Counted from the first letter of the stretch, positions 22,658-35,866 are shown. The stretch: 64,000 nucleotides of DNA from Aotearoamyces nothofagi (GCA_015345905.1 JADDTR010000006.1:684513-748512); one strand, 5' to 3'. Translations and numbers: made by a program. The notes: generated from the sequence alone by a model not told the origin.

Positions 22658-24586
22658 TCACGGAAGCTTCCCCAAATCTGGAGTTACTTGCTCTTCCTCC
22701 GACTGATGCCCCTGGATATCCACAAGCTCCTGTTTCTGTTTCCCCTCTCTTTTCTGCAACCATACAGTCAAACCAGTGATACCAAACTGCGCCACGAAAG
22801 CACAAGTGCTCCAAATGAAACCAACCTTGAATCTCGGGGCGTCGGTCGCAGGGTATGTGAGGACAGGCTGAAGATTGGTCAGTCAAACATAAAAATCCCA
22901 AATGAGGCTGGAACTTACAAGCCAGGCATTGAATGCGTAACCAGAAGCATTCATGATTCCAAGGACAAGAGCACGTTCTTCGGCGTCACCTCCACAGATC
23001 TCGTTGGCCCATGACATGGAGAGCGGTCCGTAAGGTACGGACACTCGAGTAATAAAGAAGGAAAACCAGACAAGTCCTGATGGAATAACCCAGATGGCTA
23101 GAAGCAATGACGAAAGGAACCCAAAGAACTATTAAGCATTAGCGTGGGAAAGGCGGAGGATGGATAGATGGCCTTACAGTAGAGATGGTCATTACGAGTG
23201 CGCGCTTTCGGATGAGATCGCTGAGGATTGCCAAGAGAACTGTTGATACGACCTGTACCGCGGACTGGCCAGTTGGAATAATGTTCTGCAGTGGATTAGC
23301 AATATTCCATTTAGACAGACAGAAATGCAACTAACAATCAAGTTGACAGAGTATCCTTTTGCCTTCAGCCAGAGAGAGAAAGGATTGACACTCGACGAAG
23401 GGCCTGTGTTGATAAAGATGATATAAAGGACCGTCAAAGCATAAACATGCCATCTAAGAAAGATTCTTCTCAAAATGGCCCATCCTATCTTGACCCTAGG
23501 AGCTCGGCCTACATCATTCATTCTTTTAATACCACGTAGCCTATCTGCTTGAGTAAGATAGAATGCGCGTGTCGTTTCCGGGAAATCTGGATACAGCCAG
23601 AAGCCTGCAAAAGCAATAGGAAGACTGATTACACCGTCCATGATGAACAGCCACTGCCATCCTGCCTTTCCCATTCTGCCGTCGAGTCCCGTGTAAACTG
23701 CGGCTTGGAGATATCCTGAGAACATGCCGGCTGCAGATCCCGAGGCGTGGAATATGCAAGCCCTTTTGCCCATTTCCGCCGGTGTATACCATGATCCAAT
23801 GATGTAGTGAGCTGCGGGGTAGAAGATTGATTCTAGGAGACCAACAAAGAAACGAATGGCAATGACTTGGTTGGACGTTGATGCTCTGTAGGAGTAAGTT
23901 AGCAATTATACGACCTTGCTCGATGATAATGGCTTACGCTGCTAGGCAAAATGTTAAGATGGTCCAAACTATCTCGCACGAAGGAATCCATATTGATGGC
24001 CGAACTTTAGTTAAGACCAGCTGGGACGGCAATTGTCCAATGACGTAACCTGTTGTCCAAGCTACATCGATAAGGTTGAGTTGATTGCCATTCATCTTTA
24101 AATCTTCCTTCATGCCTGAAACATAGGCGTTGGAAATGTTTGATGAGTCCAAACTCTTGATGAAATAACCCAGCGAGATGATAGTAATGAGAAACACATC
24201 GAGCTTTTGCACATATACTCGTTCTTCGTGGGTTCTTCCTGGGTCATAGTCCTACAGTCGCATTAGTAGGACACATAGAGCATATACTGTTAGTTACTGA
24301 CCCATATATAGGACCACCATGGCACTTTCTGGTGCTTCTTCTCTACCACATCGTGGTCGCCCGGAAAAGATGCGACGGGATCAGCAACCACGACCGAGAC
24401 AGACTCGTCTTGACGTTTGTGGTTGTCTGCCATTGGATCAAGGCCCAGTGAGCTACTGCCTCCTTCTCGAGCTTCTCGAGGTTCTTCGCTGGAGAGGAGC
24501 ACCGAGTACTTGTAGCCGGTATGAGAACTTCGAGCCATTGAGGGCACAAGGATCCCGAGTAACTTAAGATAATGGTGACTATTCAT
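22658..24586 (-). CDS. MFS transporter, Dal5/TNA1-type anion:cation symporter
   Basis: Predicted plasma-membrane permease of the allantoate/nicotinate/pantothenate (ACS) family. The entry to TM1-2, LGYFIKSLDSSNISNAYVSGM followed by TTGYVIGQLPSQLVL, resembles pantothenate-type members (Fen2/Liz1), but substrate is not assigned. Six exons: 24586-24302, 24251-23938, 23885-23336, 23285-23178, 23128-22919, 22867-22658, giving 558 aa. Introns are 49-52 nt with GT/AG ends. RFFVGLLESIFYPAAHYIIG and WYTPAEMGKRA are the standard TM4-5 landmarks. In-frame ATGs at 24538 and 24433 are alternatives; the last gives the roughly 65-residue N-tail usual for the family, while 24586 has a purine at -3. Family call is firm, start less so. 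Confidence 0.88.
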
Positions 24587-25988
24587 AGCTCCGGGCAGGC
24601 AAGGATTCCCGTCCTCGTGCCAGACACATGACGAACATGAAGTGCAAATTGCGTGATCCCTTCTGCATCTCGGTGTCAGGCAGAGTCGCCGATGCCTGCA
24701 GATCTTGCAAAGTTCCAGCTGTCAACAAGATGCTTGAATGATTGAATGCTTCAATGTCTCAGCAGCCCGCGGATACCACACTGCACGCGAGCAGCGCGAC
24801 TGGAGTCTCGGCCGCTCGGTATCTTGGTACGTGGGGCTCTTGATCTCTCGGATTGTTTGGCGATGGTCTAATCCCGCTATCTATGGTGTTATACGCAGCC
24901 CCGGCGAATCAGCGAGACAGCATCATGAACAAGGCCAAGCCGGAAAGGCCAGAAAGAGGAGATGAGACGCTTTCGCCCTGGGGAATTGCGGATGCGCATC
25001 CTTAAGTGGTAAGCAGATGAATTATAAGACTCGAGGGGTCGGCGAGCCCGCGGGAGACATCCTTAGATGGGCATATTGTATAGAACTGCCGGTCTGGCCT
25101 TCTACGTCGACTTAAAATGGGCAAGCAGTGTAGTATGCGTAGTATGTATTATGCGAATAGTACAGGAGGTGGGATATCCGCCCGGGTAGCTATGCAACTA
25201 CCTATAACTTCCCGTAAGTTGCAGCTGTCTGTAACTGCCCGCCCACGGGGGCTGTTGCGGCATCTCAGTGTATGTGTGTGCTGCTCTGCATCCTGTCCTG
25301 TGCGGTGGCTGCATGTCGCACGTCATCGACCCCGGTATTTTATGCCATCGTGGTTTAACGAGCTGACGTCAATTGCAGCGGATGGTGCTATAGAACTGCA
25401 GAAATGCATCTCTGGGTACGAATATGTAAGTGAGTAAGTGAGTAGATGGGCAGATAAATAAATTCCCAGGTAGGCAATTCAGTCCTGAACGAACTTGCAG
25501 TTACTGGAGTGGCAAGCCCTGGATACAGCAGCATGCATTAGCATAGATTAGCCGCGCTCAACCGCCAAAAATGCCGTGGCGACTACCCCTCCTATTCCTA
25601 CCCCTTTCCGTCAGATCTGGAGAGCACGCCATCTACCTTAGATCTTCGTCTATCGATAAACCCCCTCAGTCCGACTGTGTCCATGCCTACCTATCTTATC
25701 TATCTATCCTATGGCTCCATCCATCCTGATCGCCCGCTCCCCTCCAGACTGCCCTACCCCACTCAACGGGTGACGTCTCTGCCCATGCCTTCCCATCCAT
25801 TGCTTATCAATCCGAATGGCCTCATTTACCCATTGCTTATATATAACAGAGTAGTGTACCTCCCTTTAGCTGCCACAAGCCATCAGACTGCCAAGTAGTC
25901 TCCTGAACATCGTTGCCACCCCAAGACCTTCCTGTACTGACTGGCGTCGCACCAAGCTCTTCACTCCAGTATATTGCTATCATAAGCC
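24587..25988. other. Divergent intergenic region
   Basis: 1.4 kb between the divergently transcribed Dal5-type transporter and the dioxygenase gene, so it holds both promoters. Short GTAAGTGAGTAAGTGAG-like repetition near 25428-25446. No gene supported. Confidence 0.6.
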
Positions 25989-27236
25989 ATGGCGCCCTCG
26001 GCAACTGAAGTCGTTCCCCAGCCCATTGCATCCCATATCAAAGATGTCAGGATCCAGAAAAAGGACACCCTGCCCCTCCCTGGACCAGCGAGAGCCCGTC
26101 TCGAGAAAGCCGGGATTGATCTAAGCAATGGCTACCCGGATCGGCCCGCAGCTCCCCTCTACCTCGACGATGCCGTTAGCATTCGCAACACTCCGCGTGA
26201 ATACGTCGACGCTGGTGCTCGGGCTGACAAGTCCAAGAGCGCGCTGCTCTCGGCCGCCAAGGATGTCATCCATCTTACTGCCCATATCGGCACCGAGATC
26301 GTAGGCCTGCAGTTGAAGGACTTGACAGATCAGCAGAAAGATGAGCTGGCTCTCTTGATTGCCGAGAGATCAGTCGTCTTCTTTAGAGACCAGGATCTCT
26401 CCCCCCAGGAGCAGAAGAAGCTTGGCGAGCACTATGGAGAGGTGGAAATCCATGTATGTACCCGTGATGGCCTGCCAGACATTTCTCCTAACACCTTGTA
26501 GCCACAAGTCCCCCACGTCCCAGGAGTCCAAGGCGTCTCGGTCCTCTGGCCCGACCTCATGGCCACCGAGCGAGCGGCCTCCTTCCGAAAACCCGGCGGA
26601 GCATCCAGATGGCACAGGTAAGCCACGCTACCCATCCCGCCAGAGCACACATGTCTAACCTCCCCCAGCGACCTCGTCCACGAGCTGCAGCCCGCGGGCA
26701 TCACCCACCTCCACAACGACACGGTCCCCAAAGTCGGCGGCGACACCCTCTGGGCCAGCGGCTACGCCGCCTACTCCAAGCTCTCGCCCGCCTTCCGCAA
26801 GCTCATCGACGGCAAAGAAGCCATCTACGTCTCAGCCCACACCTATCTCGACCGCAATGACCCGACCTCGGGCCCCAAACACGTCGAGCGCGTCCACCCC
26901 ATCGTGCGCGTCCACCCCGCCACGGGCTGGAAATCCCTCTGGGTCAACCGCGCCATGACGAAGCAGATTGTCGGCCTCGACAAGGCCGAGAGCGACGCTA
27001 TTCTGAATTATCTGTATAATGTCTACGAGACCAATGTCGATATCCAGGTCAGGTTCAAGTGGACTCCTGGCGCCAGCGCCCTGTGGGATAATAGAATCAC
27101 GATCCATAATGCCAGCTGGGATTACGAGGGCGGCGAGCCGAGACATGGCACGAGAGTTACCTCGTTGGCGGAGAAGCCCTATTTCGATCCCGATGCGCCG
27201 TCGAGGAGACGGGCTTTGGGACTGGAGGATGATTAG
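25989..27236 (+). CDS. TauD/TfdA-family Fe(II)/2-oxoglutarate dioxygenase
   Basis: Predicted non-heme iron dioxygenase. Family members such as yeast Jlp1 and bacterial TauD release sulfite from sulfonates, using 2-oxoglutarate and O2; other fungal members act on other substrates. Three exons, 25989-26453, 26502-26617 and 26669-27236, give 382 aa. The iron-binding HxD triad member is split by intron 2 (RWH-SDLVHEL; H-S-D). VGGDTLWASGYAAYSKLSP follows as in TauD homologues. The distal histidine and 2-oxoglutarate arginine lie in ALWDNRITIHNASWDY and RHGTRVTSL near the C-terminus. No signal peptide or peroxisomal tail, so cytosolic. The two upstream transporters make a nutrient-scavenging role plausible (inference). 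Confidence 0.92.
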
Positions 27237-27491
27237 GTGATGGCGCCTGGCTCGATATATTATTTATATATGGGAATTGTATTATTCCTTGGCCAATCTC
27301 ACTACTATGTAATAGAGAGTAGAGACTGAAGAGCTATCTTCATGATTTATCCAAATATGGTAACTGCGTAATGTATTTTTTTCTAGTAGAGATATGTACT
27401 TTGGATTAATCGTCTTCGCTTGGACGTATATACATAGCGACACATGACATCAACAGCTTCCAACCATCGTCCCCCACCACAACGCTAACAC

Positions 27492-30482
27492 CTAGATCGT
27501 CACCGTCCCAACTAGCGGCAATTCCCTACTTGACGAGCCCACATAGATCTGATACGTGCCGCTCTGCAACAGCCACTTCTGGGCTGCCGTATCCCACGTA
27601 CTCAAGTCCCTCCTGACCAGATCAAACTCCACTGTGACCTTCGCCCCCGGCAGGATATCGACCTTGCTGAACCCACGGAGCTGCCTTACAGGGCCGTTAG
27701 GGATGCCAACATACAGCTGCGCAATCTCTGCACCATCCACCGTGCCCGTGTTCTGGATCTCTGCTGTGACGCTGACGAGCACGTCCCAGAGATCCTCTTG
27801 GCCACCCTGCACGACGGCACCTTCTGGATATTCCTGCAGGTTGGCACCGGAGACAGTGGTGATATTAAGATCAGAGTAGGAGAAGGTTGTGTAGCTGAGG
27901 CCGAAGCCGAATTCGTAGCGGGGGGTGACGTTCGCAGCGTCGAACATGCGGTAGTCGATGTAGACGCCTTCGGTGAAGTTGCTTTGAGGGAAAAAAGTAT
28001 ATTCTCCTTCGGGGAGTGACGGGTTAAGGACGGTAGAGTAGTCGGATTCGTTTTTAGCGACGGTATAGGGTAGCTTACCGCTGGGAGTGACGTCGCCGTA
28101 GAGGATTGAAGCGATGGCGCGGCCCGAGTCCTGGCCGGGGAGGTGAGCAAAGATGACGGCTGTGACGTTGGGGTGGTCGATGAATTGATCGACAAGGCGT
28201 ATACCAGCGTTGTGGATTACGACGATGGTATTGTTGTGCTTGTCGGCAATCTTGAATTTATGAGCTGTGCATTTTGTAGCCTTTAGGAGGGAGGGTGGAC
28301 TTACATTATTCACTAGGGCGTCGGAGAAGTCATCGCGGAGACCAGAACGATCGCTACCTTCGGATGCAAAGGCGTTGATAAAAACTATGGCAGCATCGGA
28401 AGCGGCATCAACAGCCCCGGTAGCATTGATGTTGACGAAATCCCATAGAAGATAGGTATTAGCTTCATAAGCACGCTGAGTGATGCCATCAAAAGGACTG
28501 TTGATATACGCCGGACTATTGGAGCCGCTTCCAGCACCACTAATGATGGTGCCGTTTATGGCGATTAGTGGAAATGGGGCATCGGAAGTGCTGTCATACC
28601 CAAGAGCTGACTCAAGTCCACTCTGCCATCGTGTTGAGATGTCATTTGTGTCAGGTGCTTTAGCAGAGTAGCCGAATAGGGAGAGGAATTTGGGGGATTT
28701 CAAGGGAAGAGCGTTGTTGGTGTTTTTTACCAAAACGTGACCTTCAATTGCCCCGGAGAGCAGTATTGGCTTTGAGGCCGGGTCTCGAGCGTCGACGGGA
28801 GTATGGGCGGCTAGTAGATCTGAAGGCTCTCCGATGCCTGGTGCTGGGTAGTCGGAGTCTTGGTTCATCTGGTACCAAGCTGCAATGATTCTGTAAAGAT
28901 AGTTAGCAATAGACTCGACAGTTACTGTAGAAGGAATATATATGAAGCAAAATAATCATACCTTGTTGCCATGTCATCCAGCTTAGATTGCGGTACAGTT
29001 CCATTTGTGATTGCAGTTGTTAAGTTCTCACCAAAGAAGGTACCTGAATCTGGCATGGCCATATCCAATCCTGCCAGAGCTGAAGCTACACCCGCATGCT
29101 GTCCGTACCAATCAGAGACGACGAACCCCTGAAATCCAAGCTCGGTTTTTAACAATCCATTTAGCGCCTTACTATTGGCACATGCGTACGAATTGTTGAT
29201 GCGGTTATACGAGCACATGATGTTTCCTGACCCGGCATGCAGGCAATCTTGGAATGGCCATAAGTACAACTCGTGAATAGTCTTGTCATCAATATTGGAT
29301 GATACAGATTCAATAGTTCGGCCTTCTGCGTCAGTCGAAGGGTTGCGATTTGTTTCCTGTTCATATCCTATGAAATGCTATGGTTGACTATGTCAGCTAG
29401 TGTAGGAGCTCCGATTACGAATCAATAGATACCTTGGTGCTTGCAATCACGCCTTTTTCTTGGATGCCGGTTACAGTCTCAAACCCTAGAGAACCCGTCA
29501 AGTATGGATCGGTGGAGAAACCTAGTAGAGCTGTTAGATTAGGCAACATATTTTGCTTAATTAACTTACCTTCCCAGTTCCTCCCACCAAGGATAACACG
29601 TCCTAATGGGGCTACTACTGGGCCTCTGAAAGATAGTCAGCTGCCATTCCTGGTTGAAAGAACACAAACTGTGCGATGTCTTTCAAAATGACACCAATGC
29701 TTGGAGACGAAGAATATCTTACAGTGCAACGTTGACCCCTTTGGATCTGAACTCCCCTCCCATAGCCAGACCTCTTTCATAAGCCAAGTTTTTATTCCAA
29801 CTAAGCACCGGTGTCAGTATATACAATAACATAATGCTAATATGTCTATTTACCTAGCTCCGACATGAAGTCCACTGGCATATGAATTGACCAAGTCTGT
29901 AGCTCTCACGCCGTTCCCAGCATCTTGAAGGCAAAGTCCTGGGAAGCCTACGCGGGAAATGGCTGGGATATTCCCAGAGCAGCCATTCGATGTGGTCGAT
30001 ATTCCAAACGTAAGATTGGACTGACTCAAAATCAGTAATTTGGTTCGGTTACAGGAAGAGTTGGAGCCACCTTTTCATCCTGGGTCAACTGTGCCACTAG
30101 TAAAGCGGCCTTTTCGTAAGCAGATGCCCAAGTGCCAGTGCCCGTTCCCTGTGCTGGTAGACGTCAGTACGAGCAAAAATGAAAGGCAGATAATCGATTC
30201 TAGCTCTATAATGAGAATGTACTACTACCACTTGAGTAGTTGGGCAGGAAACCTGTCGATATAAAAGCACTACATATCTCGGTTTGGCGGATGAGTAGCA
30301 AACATTGAGATAAGAGGTGCAACGTTGATAACAGGTGTAGTACAGCACTTACGTGTGGGATAGACTGCAGGAGATTGACCGTAGAAGTACGAGTCACTTG
30401 TGATGTTCTCTGCTACAGCAACTTCAACCAGTCCAATCGAGGCGAGCAGAGCCATCGAGACCGAGCGAATTGTAAGCATCAT
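27492..30482 (-). CDS. Secreted GH3 beta-glucosidase
   Basis: Glycoside hydrolase family 3 enzyme, expected to release glucose from cello-oligosaccharides or glucosides outside the cell. Nine exons: 30482-30353, 30153-30071, 30020-29854, 29800-29723, 29625-29570, 29521-29433, 29377-28962, 28890-28305, 28250-27492; 787 aa, normal for secreted fungal GH3. The N-terminus has a signal peptide ([23 protein letters not shown]). Landmarks in order: [46 protein letters not shown], and [13 protein letters not shown] with the aspartate of SDW as the catalytic nucleophile. The C-terminal GH3 domain and fibronectin-III-like domain ([12 protein letters not shown] onward) are present. Many N-glycosylation sequons. 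Intron 2 uses a weak GTGGCT donor, the least certain junction; intron 1 is 199 nt. Confidence 0.93.
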
Positions 30483-31898
30483 GCCTGCACAGATATTAGA
30501 GCCTCTGAAGGATATTGAGCTGGATAGTAATAACTGCTTGCATTATGGCGATAAAATGGGACATGCCCGCCTTTTGTATTCAGAGGAGCCATGGCAATTC
30601 CAGCCTGTGATGGCGCTATCCTTGCACTCCGGACCGGATCCCTCTAGACAAGGCCTGAGGTTTCTCCATGACGTCTATCGAGCAGCTATGCAGCAGCTAT
30701 TGATCATGAGATTGTTGGGCTTTGTACTTATTATCCTTGAAATACCTGGGTTCATTGCGGCGTTGCTTTTCGGAGTCGACAACCCCGCGCCCCGCATCAC
30801 GTTACAAGGATGGAGAGTGAAAGCGAAGAGCGGAAGCGAAGAGCGGAGGCGGGGAGCGGCATTCGGAACGGGACATGACGGATTTGGGAACGACCGTACA
30901 TGCAAGCCAATGGTGATGGATTGAACGTCCGCTATAATACACCGGGCCTTCCTCGGTGATATTTACGTCTTGATGGGCATTGCCAGTGATGCTAGAGAGA
31001 CTGCTAATGCTGCCAGATACCTAGGTATCATGAGAAATGGAAACCTGCTCTCGTTGTTACTTGCGTTGTTGCTCTCGTCATTGCTCTCGCTGCTGGGCGG
31101 TGGCACCACTCCACTACAGCCTGATCTTTTCCCCGAGGCATCGACCTAACTAAACACGCAAAGCATGCCTATATCTCAATTGTTGTCTCTGTCATTATTA
31201 TGCGGCCTGCCAGACAGCGAGTTGCCCGACCGCCATACGTGCATGCGGGGTCTCAATATTCAATAGTTTACACCATTGACGCACGCAGTCTAGTGGAGAT
31301 GCACCACAAGACCTAAAGTTGTCCAGTTGAAGACTGAACTTCCGTACACTGCACATCAGACAGAGCATGTGCTCATATGTAGTACATAAAGACATTCGGT
31401 AAGGGTAGCTGTTAGTAAGTAGCACCATGGCATTTTTCTATTTTATTTACAGAAGCAGTAGTTGTATCTGCGAGAACAGCCCACCCCAAATCCCGAAACC
31501 AAAGCTGGCTTTTTAGGGAAGAACATAGGAGCAAAGTACGCCCGTTTGTAGACAAAGATTGAACTGGTAAAAGATCAAGAGAGCTGCCCGACCAGGAAAA
31601 CGCTCAATTTGACCAGGCAAAAATGCATCAGATTTGTACAGGAAAAGGCGACAGGTTGTGTGTTGTATGACGGAGGTTCGTTGTGCTGAGCGCACACGCA
31701 CTAGGTAGGCAATGTGCGGGTATCGTGACATGAGAATTGTGAGGAGATTCGTATTAGTCATATTGTTCGTCAGAATAGCTTCGTAGCCAAGCCTGACAAC
31801 TGCCGAGTCCGTTAATTAGCCTCGGATATGCGGGTGTCATCAGGCACGCACATAGAACAGATCGGCTTCTAGGTGTTGTTCGATATCGTGAGATCGAT
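30483..31898. other. Intergenic region
   Basis: 1.4 kb containing the GH3 promoter and the 3' region of the G-alpha gene. A 174-codon + strand frame overlapping GH3 exon 1 (30400-30924) is an antisense shadow without domains. Nothing else supported. Confidence 0.6.
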
Positions 31899-33244
31899 TT
31901 AGAGAATCAATTGGTTGAGATTTCGTTGGATGATCATGTCTTGGACAGAACCCATGGTGATTTTGAGAAGGTTGGTATCCGTTGCATTAGTAAAGTGGCC
32001 ATAAATCTCCTTTGCTGGGTTGCGGTTCAAAGCCCTGAATTTGTCCATAAAGTACTTGCTGGTAGCTTTCCAGTCCGTTGGGTCGCCCAGATAGTCCGTG
32101 AAGCCGTGCCTGGTGATAGGGCTGTTTGGAAGCTTCTCCTTGAAGAGGTCCATCTTGTTCAAGAAGAGGATCAAAGCAGACTTTGCAAACCACTGCGAAT
32201 TCGCGATGGACTCCCAGAGCATCAAAGCTTCTTGCATTTGGTTCTACATCATTAGCATCGGCTATAGAAGAATGGTAGGTGTCTAGACATACCCCATCCT
32301 TATCTTCAACTAAGCATTGATCGTATCCGCTGATTGCTACTAAGAACAGCAAACAGTTCACATTCTCAAAGCAATGGATCCACTTTTTTCGCTCTGATCG
32401 TTGTCCACCAACATCGAACATTCGATATGACAAAGTTCCTAGATCAAAGATCGTCTCAGTAATTCCAGTTGTTCGTAGTCGAGATCGCAAGACATCTTGG
32501 TCTGTAGGTATGTAGTCTTTCGCAAATAATCTGTCAACGTCCTCAAAGAAGCTATAAAGCAAGCCAGTATTAGTATAGATCTTCTCTTAAGAAAATACGG
32601 AGGCACCTACTATTTGAGATTGTCATGGAGAGCGAACTCATTGCCCTTGGCAATTGCTGCTTGAACACCTTCATCTGCCCACAGGGCCTTGAAGGCACGA
32701 AGATATTCAGTTGGGAGTTGTTCCTTCGGTCCCAAGTCGCATTCGACTAATATGAGGGTAATATATTGCTATGAGAGGCAGATCGGTTAGCTGGCGTCAA
32801 TCAAAGCAGAGCACGGTCAAGGCTTAGGATCGAACACTTGCATCATTCTTCTGGGTTTCAAACTGGATTTCGAGCTCTTCCATTGCATCCAGAACAACCT
32901 TGAAGGCGCTCAGGATGTTGTTGAATATGATAGCGCGCCATTCTTCTCGCTCTGATTTGGAGAAGCCGGTAGCATAGATCAATCGCATCTGCTTTAGAAC
33001 TGTGGACTTTCCACTCTCACCGGCACCTAAGTGTGTCAGTCTTGTCACCCGGTACAGTGAGGCAACGTTGCGTTACTTCAAGATGTGAATGGCTGGGTGG
33101 GAAGATGTGCTCACCCAATAGCAGAAGCTTGACTTCCCTGGCCGCCTTCTTTTCATCCGCCCGAATCATCTTTTCTATTTGGCGATTCTTCTCTGCACCC
33201 TCCAGGTCCTCCTTATCTCCGGACGCTCCGAAGCAACACGACAT
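31899..33244 (-). CDS. gna-2: Heterotrimeric G-protein alpha subunit, group II (GNA-2-like)
   Basis: GTP-binding signalling subunit on the inner face of the plasma membrane; GNA-2-type proteins act with the other two fungal G-alphas in growth and development. Five exons: 33244-33115, 33026-32836, 32768-32611, 32551-32293, 32243-31899; 360 aa. Visible motifs: P-loop GAGESGKS (formed across intron 1), [11 protein letters not shown] (switch I), [12 protein letters not shown] (switch II), LFLNKMDLF (guanine recognition), TNATDTNLL. The N-terminus MSCCFG lacks the myristoylation glycine but has Cys3-Cys4 for palmitoylation. The C-terminus QRNLNQLIL lacks the cysteine four from the end, so it should be pertussis-toxin insensitive, as in group II. 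Intron 2 (32835-32769) needs a non-consensus GTTCGA donor to keep frame ([13 protein letters not shown]); the alternative GTGTTC donor two bases upstream breaks the frame. Confidence 0.94.
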
Positions 33245-34593
33245 GGTTAGAGAGGTATGTCAACAACTATGTTGAGTATTGACAGTTGGCAGTTGACAGA
33301 GGATTTCTTGTGACGGCGTAGAGTGACCAAGGTCCGGCGCCAGGTTGATGATTGATACGGGTAAAAGGTAGCAAAAGGAGAAGTCAGTCGCTTGCGGCTT
33401 TGCTTAGTAGTGCAGTCGAGGTGGCCTGGTCGAAGAGGAACGCACGGCCTCTGTGCTCTCAGGTTCTGTTCTCCTGAATTCTTAGTATGGGAGGAGATTT
33501 GGATGCCTCTAAAGAGTCTAATTGGCGAATTGGCGAATGGACACGCGGGAATTGAGTTAAGCGGGCACTACCGCCAGCAGCGCTCAGCAATTACGACTTT
33601 TGGCCCTTCTTCCCGCACAGTGCCAGTTCTGGATCACACAGGTTTGAAGATCAGCAGTTGTAAATTGCACTTGAAGCACTGCCGAAAAGCCGCAAAGGCA
33701 CTGCTATCACTGACGGTGACCCACCGTCCAGGGGGTTTGCAAGCAACACGAAGCAGTGGGAGCACAGGTGCATGAACGCATGAAGGGCGGTCTTGGTAGG
33801 AGCAGGAGGGAATACAGTATACACGATTGCACATTGGACCCCAACACGGCACATCTCACTGCGGTACTGCACATCTCGCTTTCATGCTGCCATCATATCT
33901 AGGACGCGCCAAGGGAGAGAGGCCCATCTCGGCGCGCTTACATGTCTCTATGGAGTGCTGCGGTGAAAACCACGTGGGAAGCGTGCAGTGTGCCGGCTAG
34001 GGATTGTAGGGACCGGCTTAGGGGCCTCTTTAGGGACCACGGCAGGCAGGCGCAGGCACACGCACGCCATGCACAAAGGCCGGCCCTGCACAGAAGAGTG
34101 CCACGCCGGAAAACACCAGGACTCCAGCCATAAACACGCCAGATCGTGCCGGGAGGGAGTGCCTGGCAAAAACCGCCGATTCAGGCTCTGTCGTAGCACC
34201 TGTAGCACCTGTCGCACCTGTTGCACCCCTGGGAAATGGGCGGCACCCCTGGAGCTTGGAAGCCCGCCGGGAACCGTCCCAGAAGGAGACAAACGTCTGC
34301 GCGCCCGCATCGTCGGCATGCGCCACAGCGGAAAGCCACTATCTTTCTGTCCGTGTGGCTTGCCGTCAAAATTTCTGGCACAAAGATTGCCCGCAGGCCG
34401 CAGGCCACAAACCTCAATCTTAGTGACTTCTTTGCTCAGTACACGCATCATTCGGCTATAAGCAAACATTGCTTCCCCCGCTCTTAAACCCCAGTTTCTT
34501 ACTGCCCATCGCCGCCTTTTCTATACCAAGCATTATCTGCGCCTTGATACCGTAATTCGTACAAGCCGGAGATCATTTACAGCAACCGCAAAG
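33245..34593. other. Divergent intergenic region
   Basis: 1.35 kb between G-alpha and spermidine synthase, holding both promoters and 5' UTRs. A GTAGCACCTGTAGCACCTGTCGCACCTGTTGCACC direct repeat of a 9-bp GTAGCACCT-type unit lies at 34193-34227. No gene supported. Confidence 0.6.
34193..34227. repeat. 9-bp direct repeats (GTAGCACCT)
   Basis: Four imperfect copies of TGTAGCACC in tandem, about 370 bp upstream of spermidine synthase. Confidence 0.75.
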
Positions 34594-35866
34594 ATGTCAG
34601 AGATTGTCCACCCCACTATCAAGGGTATGTCATTTGTCCCCAGATTCCAGCTGGAGATGCAGTGTTCTTTAGCATATGGGAGCAATAATATCATGTGCTG
34701 TCTATGCTCGCTTTCACTATGTCTTAGGCCAGCAGAAGCTGCTTAAGCCGATATTGAATGCAGCAGAAGGCTAACATCAATTCTCCTACAGATGGGTGGT
34801 TCCGCGAAATCTCCGATATGTGGCCTGGCCAGGCTATGACCCTGAAGGTCAAGAACATCATTCACCATGAGAAGAGCAAATACCAGGATGTCCTCATCTT
34901 TGAGTCCACCGATTATGGCACTGTCCTTGTTCTAGACAACGTCATTCAGTGCACTGAGAGAGATGAATTCGCCTACCAGGAGATGATCACTCACCTCGCC
35001 ATGAATTCTCACCCCAACCCAAAGAAGGTTTTGGTTATTGGTGGTGGAGATGGAGGTGTGCTTCGCGAGGTCATCAAGCACGACTGCGTGGAGGAGGCTA
35101 TTCTCTGCGACATTGATGAGGTGTGTAGCATCTGGTTCATCTTTTCTGGTACTTACTGACTTGCCCCTCTAGGCTGTTATTCGTCTTTCGAAGAAGTACC
35201 TTCCCGGAATGGCCATTGGCTTCCAGCACCCAAAGGTTAAAGTCCATGTTGGAGATGGCTTCAAATTCTTAGATGACTACAAGAACGAGTTTGACGTCAT
35301 CATCACCGACTCCTCCGACCCAGAAGGTCCAGCAGAGAGCCTCTTCCAGAAGCCATATTTTGAACTTCTGTTTGGCGCTCTCAAGGAAGGAGGTGTCATT
35401 TCTACACAAGGTTGTACGTTCTCCTTGGTTTGCGTTGATCTATTGTATCTTTTTTCTGCGCTGGCTATCTTATCGCCATCCCTGATATGCCTATGTGGAC
35501 ATTTTGTCAATCATCACCTTCCCACGATCCCTATCCAAGTCCTGCAATAGCGCATACTCAGAAATAGCGATACTGACTTAATCTATAGCCGAGAACCAAT
35601 GGCTTCATCTTCCATTGATCACCAAGCTCAAGAAGGACTGCAAGGAGGTTTTCCCGACCGTTGAATATGCATACACCACTATTCCAACGTACCCGTCTGG
35701 TCAAATTGGCTTCATGATCTGCTGCAAGGACGCTAACCGTGACGTCAAAAAGCCACTGCGCAGCTTCACCCCAGAGGAGGAGAACAAGCTCTGCAGATAC
35801 TACAACGAGGAGATTCACAAGGCCAGCTTCATTCTGCCAACCTTCGCTCGTCAGGCATTGCAATAA
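34594..35866 (+). CDS. SPE3: Spermidine synthase
   Basis: Aminopropyltransferase making spermidine from putrescine and decarboxylated S-adenosylmethionine. Exons 34594-34624, 34792-35120, 35173-35413 and 35589-35866 give 292 aa, the usual length. The short first exon encodes [10 protein letters not shown]; splicing gives [15 protein letters not shown], the conserved N-terminus. [39 protein letters not shown] (dcSAM pocket) and [15 protein letters not shown] with the catalytic aspartates are all intact. Two introns are long for this locus (167 and 175 nt). The final splice ([12 protein letters not shown]) uses a GTACGT donor. Polyamine synthesis is cytosolic. Confidence 0.96.

Noticed and set aside
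30400-30924. 174-codon plus-strand frame between GH3 and G-alpha
   Set aside because: Overlaps GH3 exon 1 antisense and shows no domain or family-like motif.
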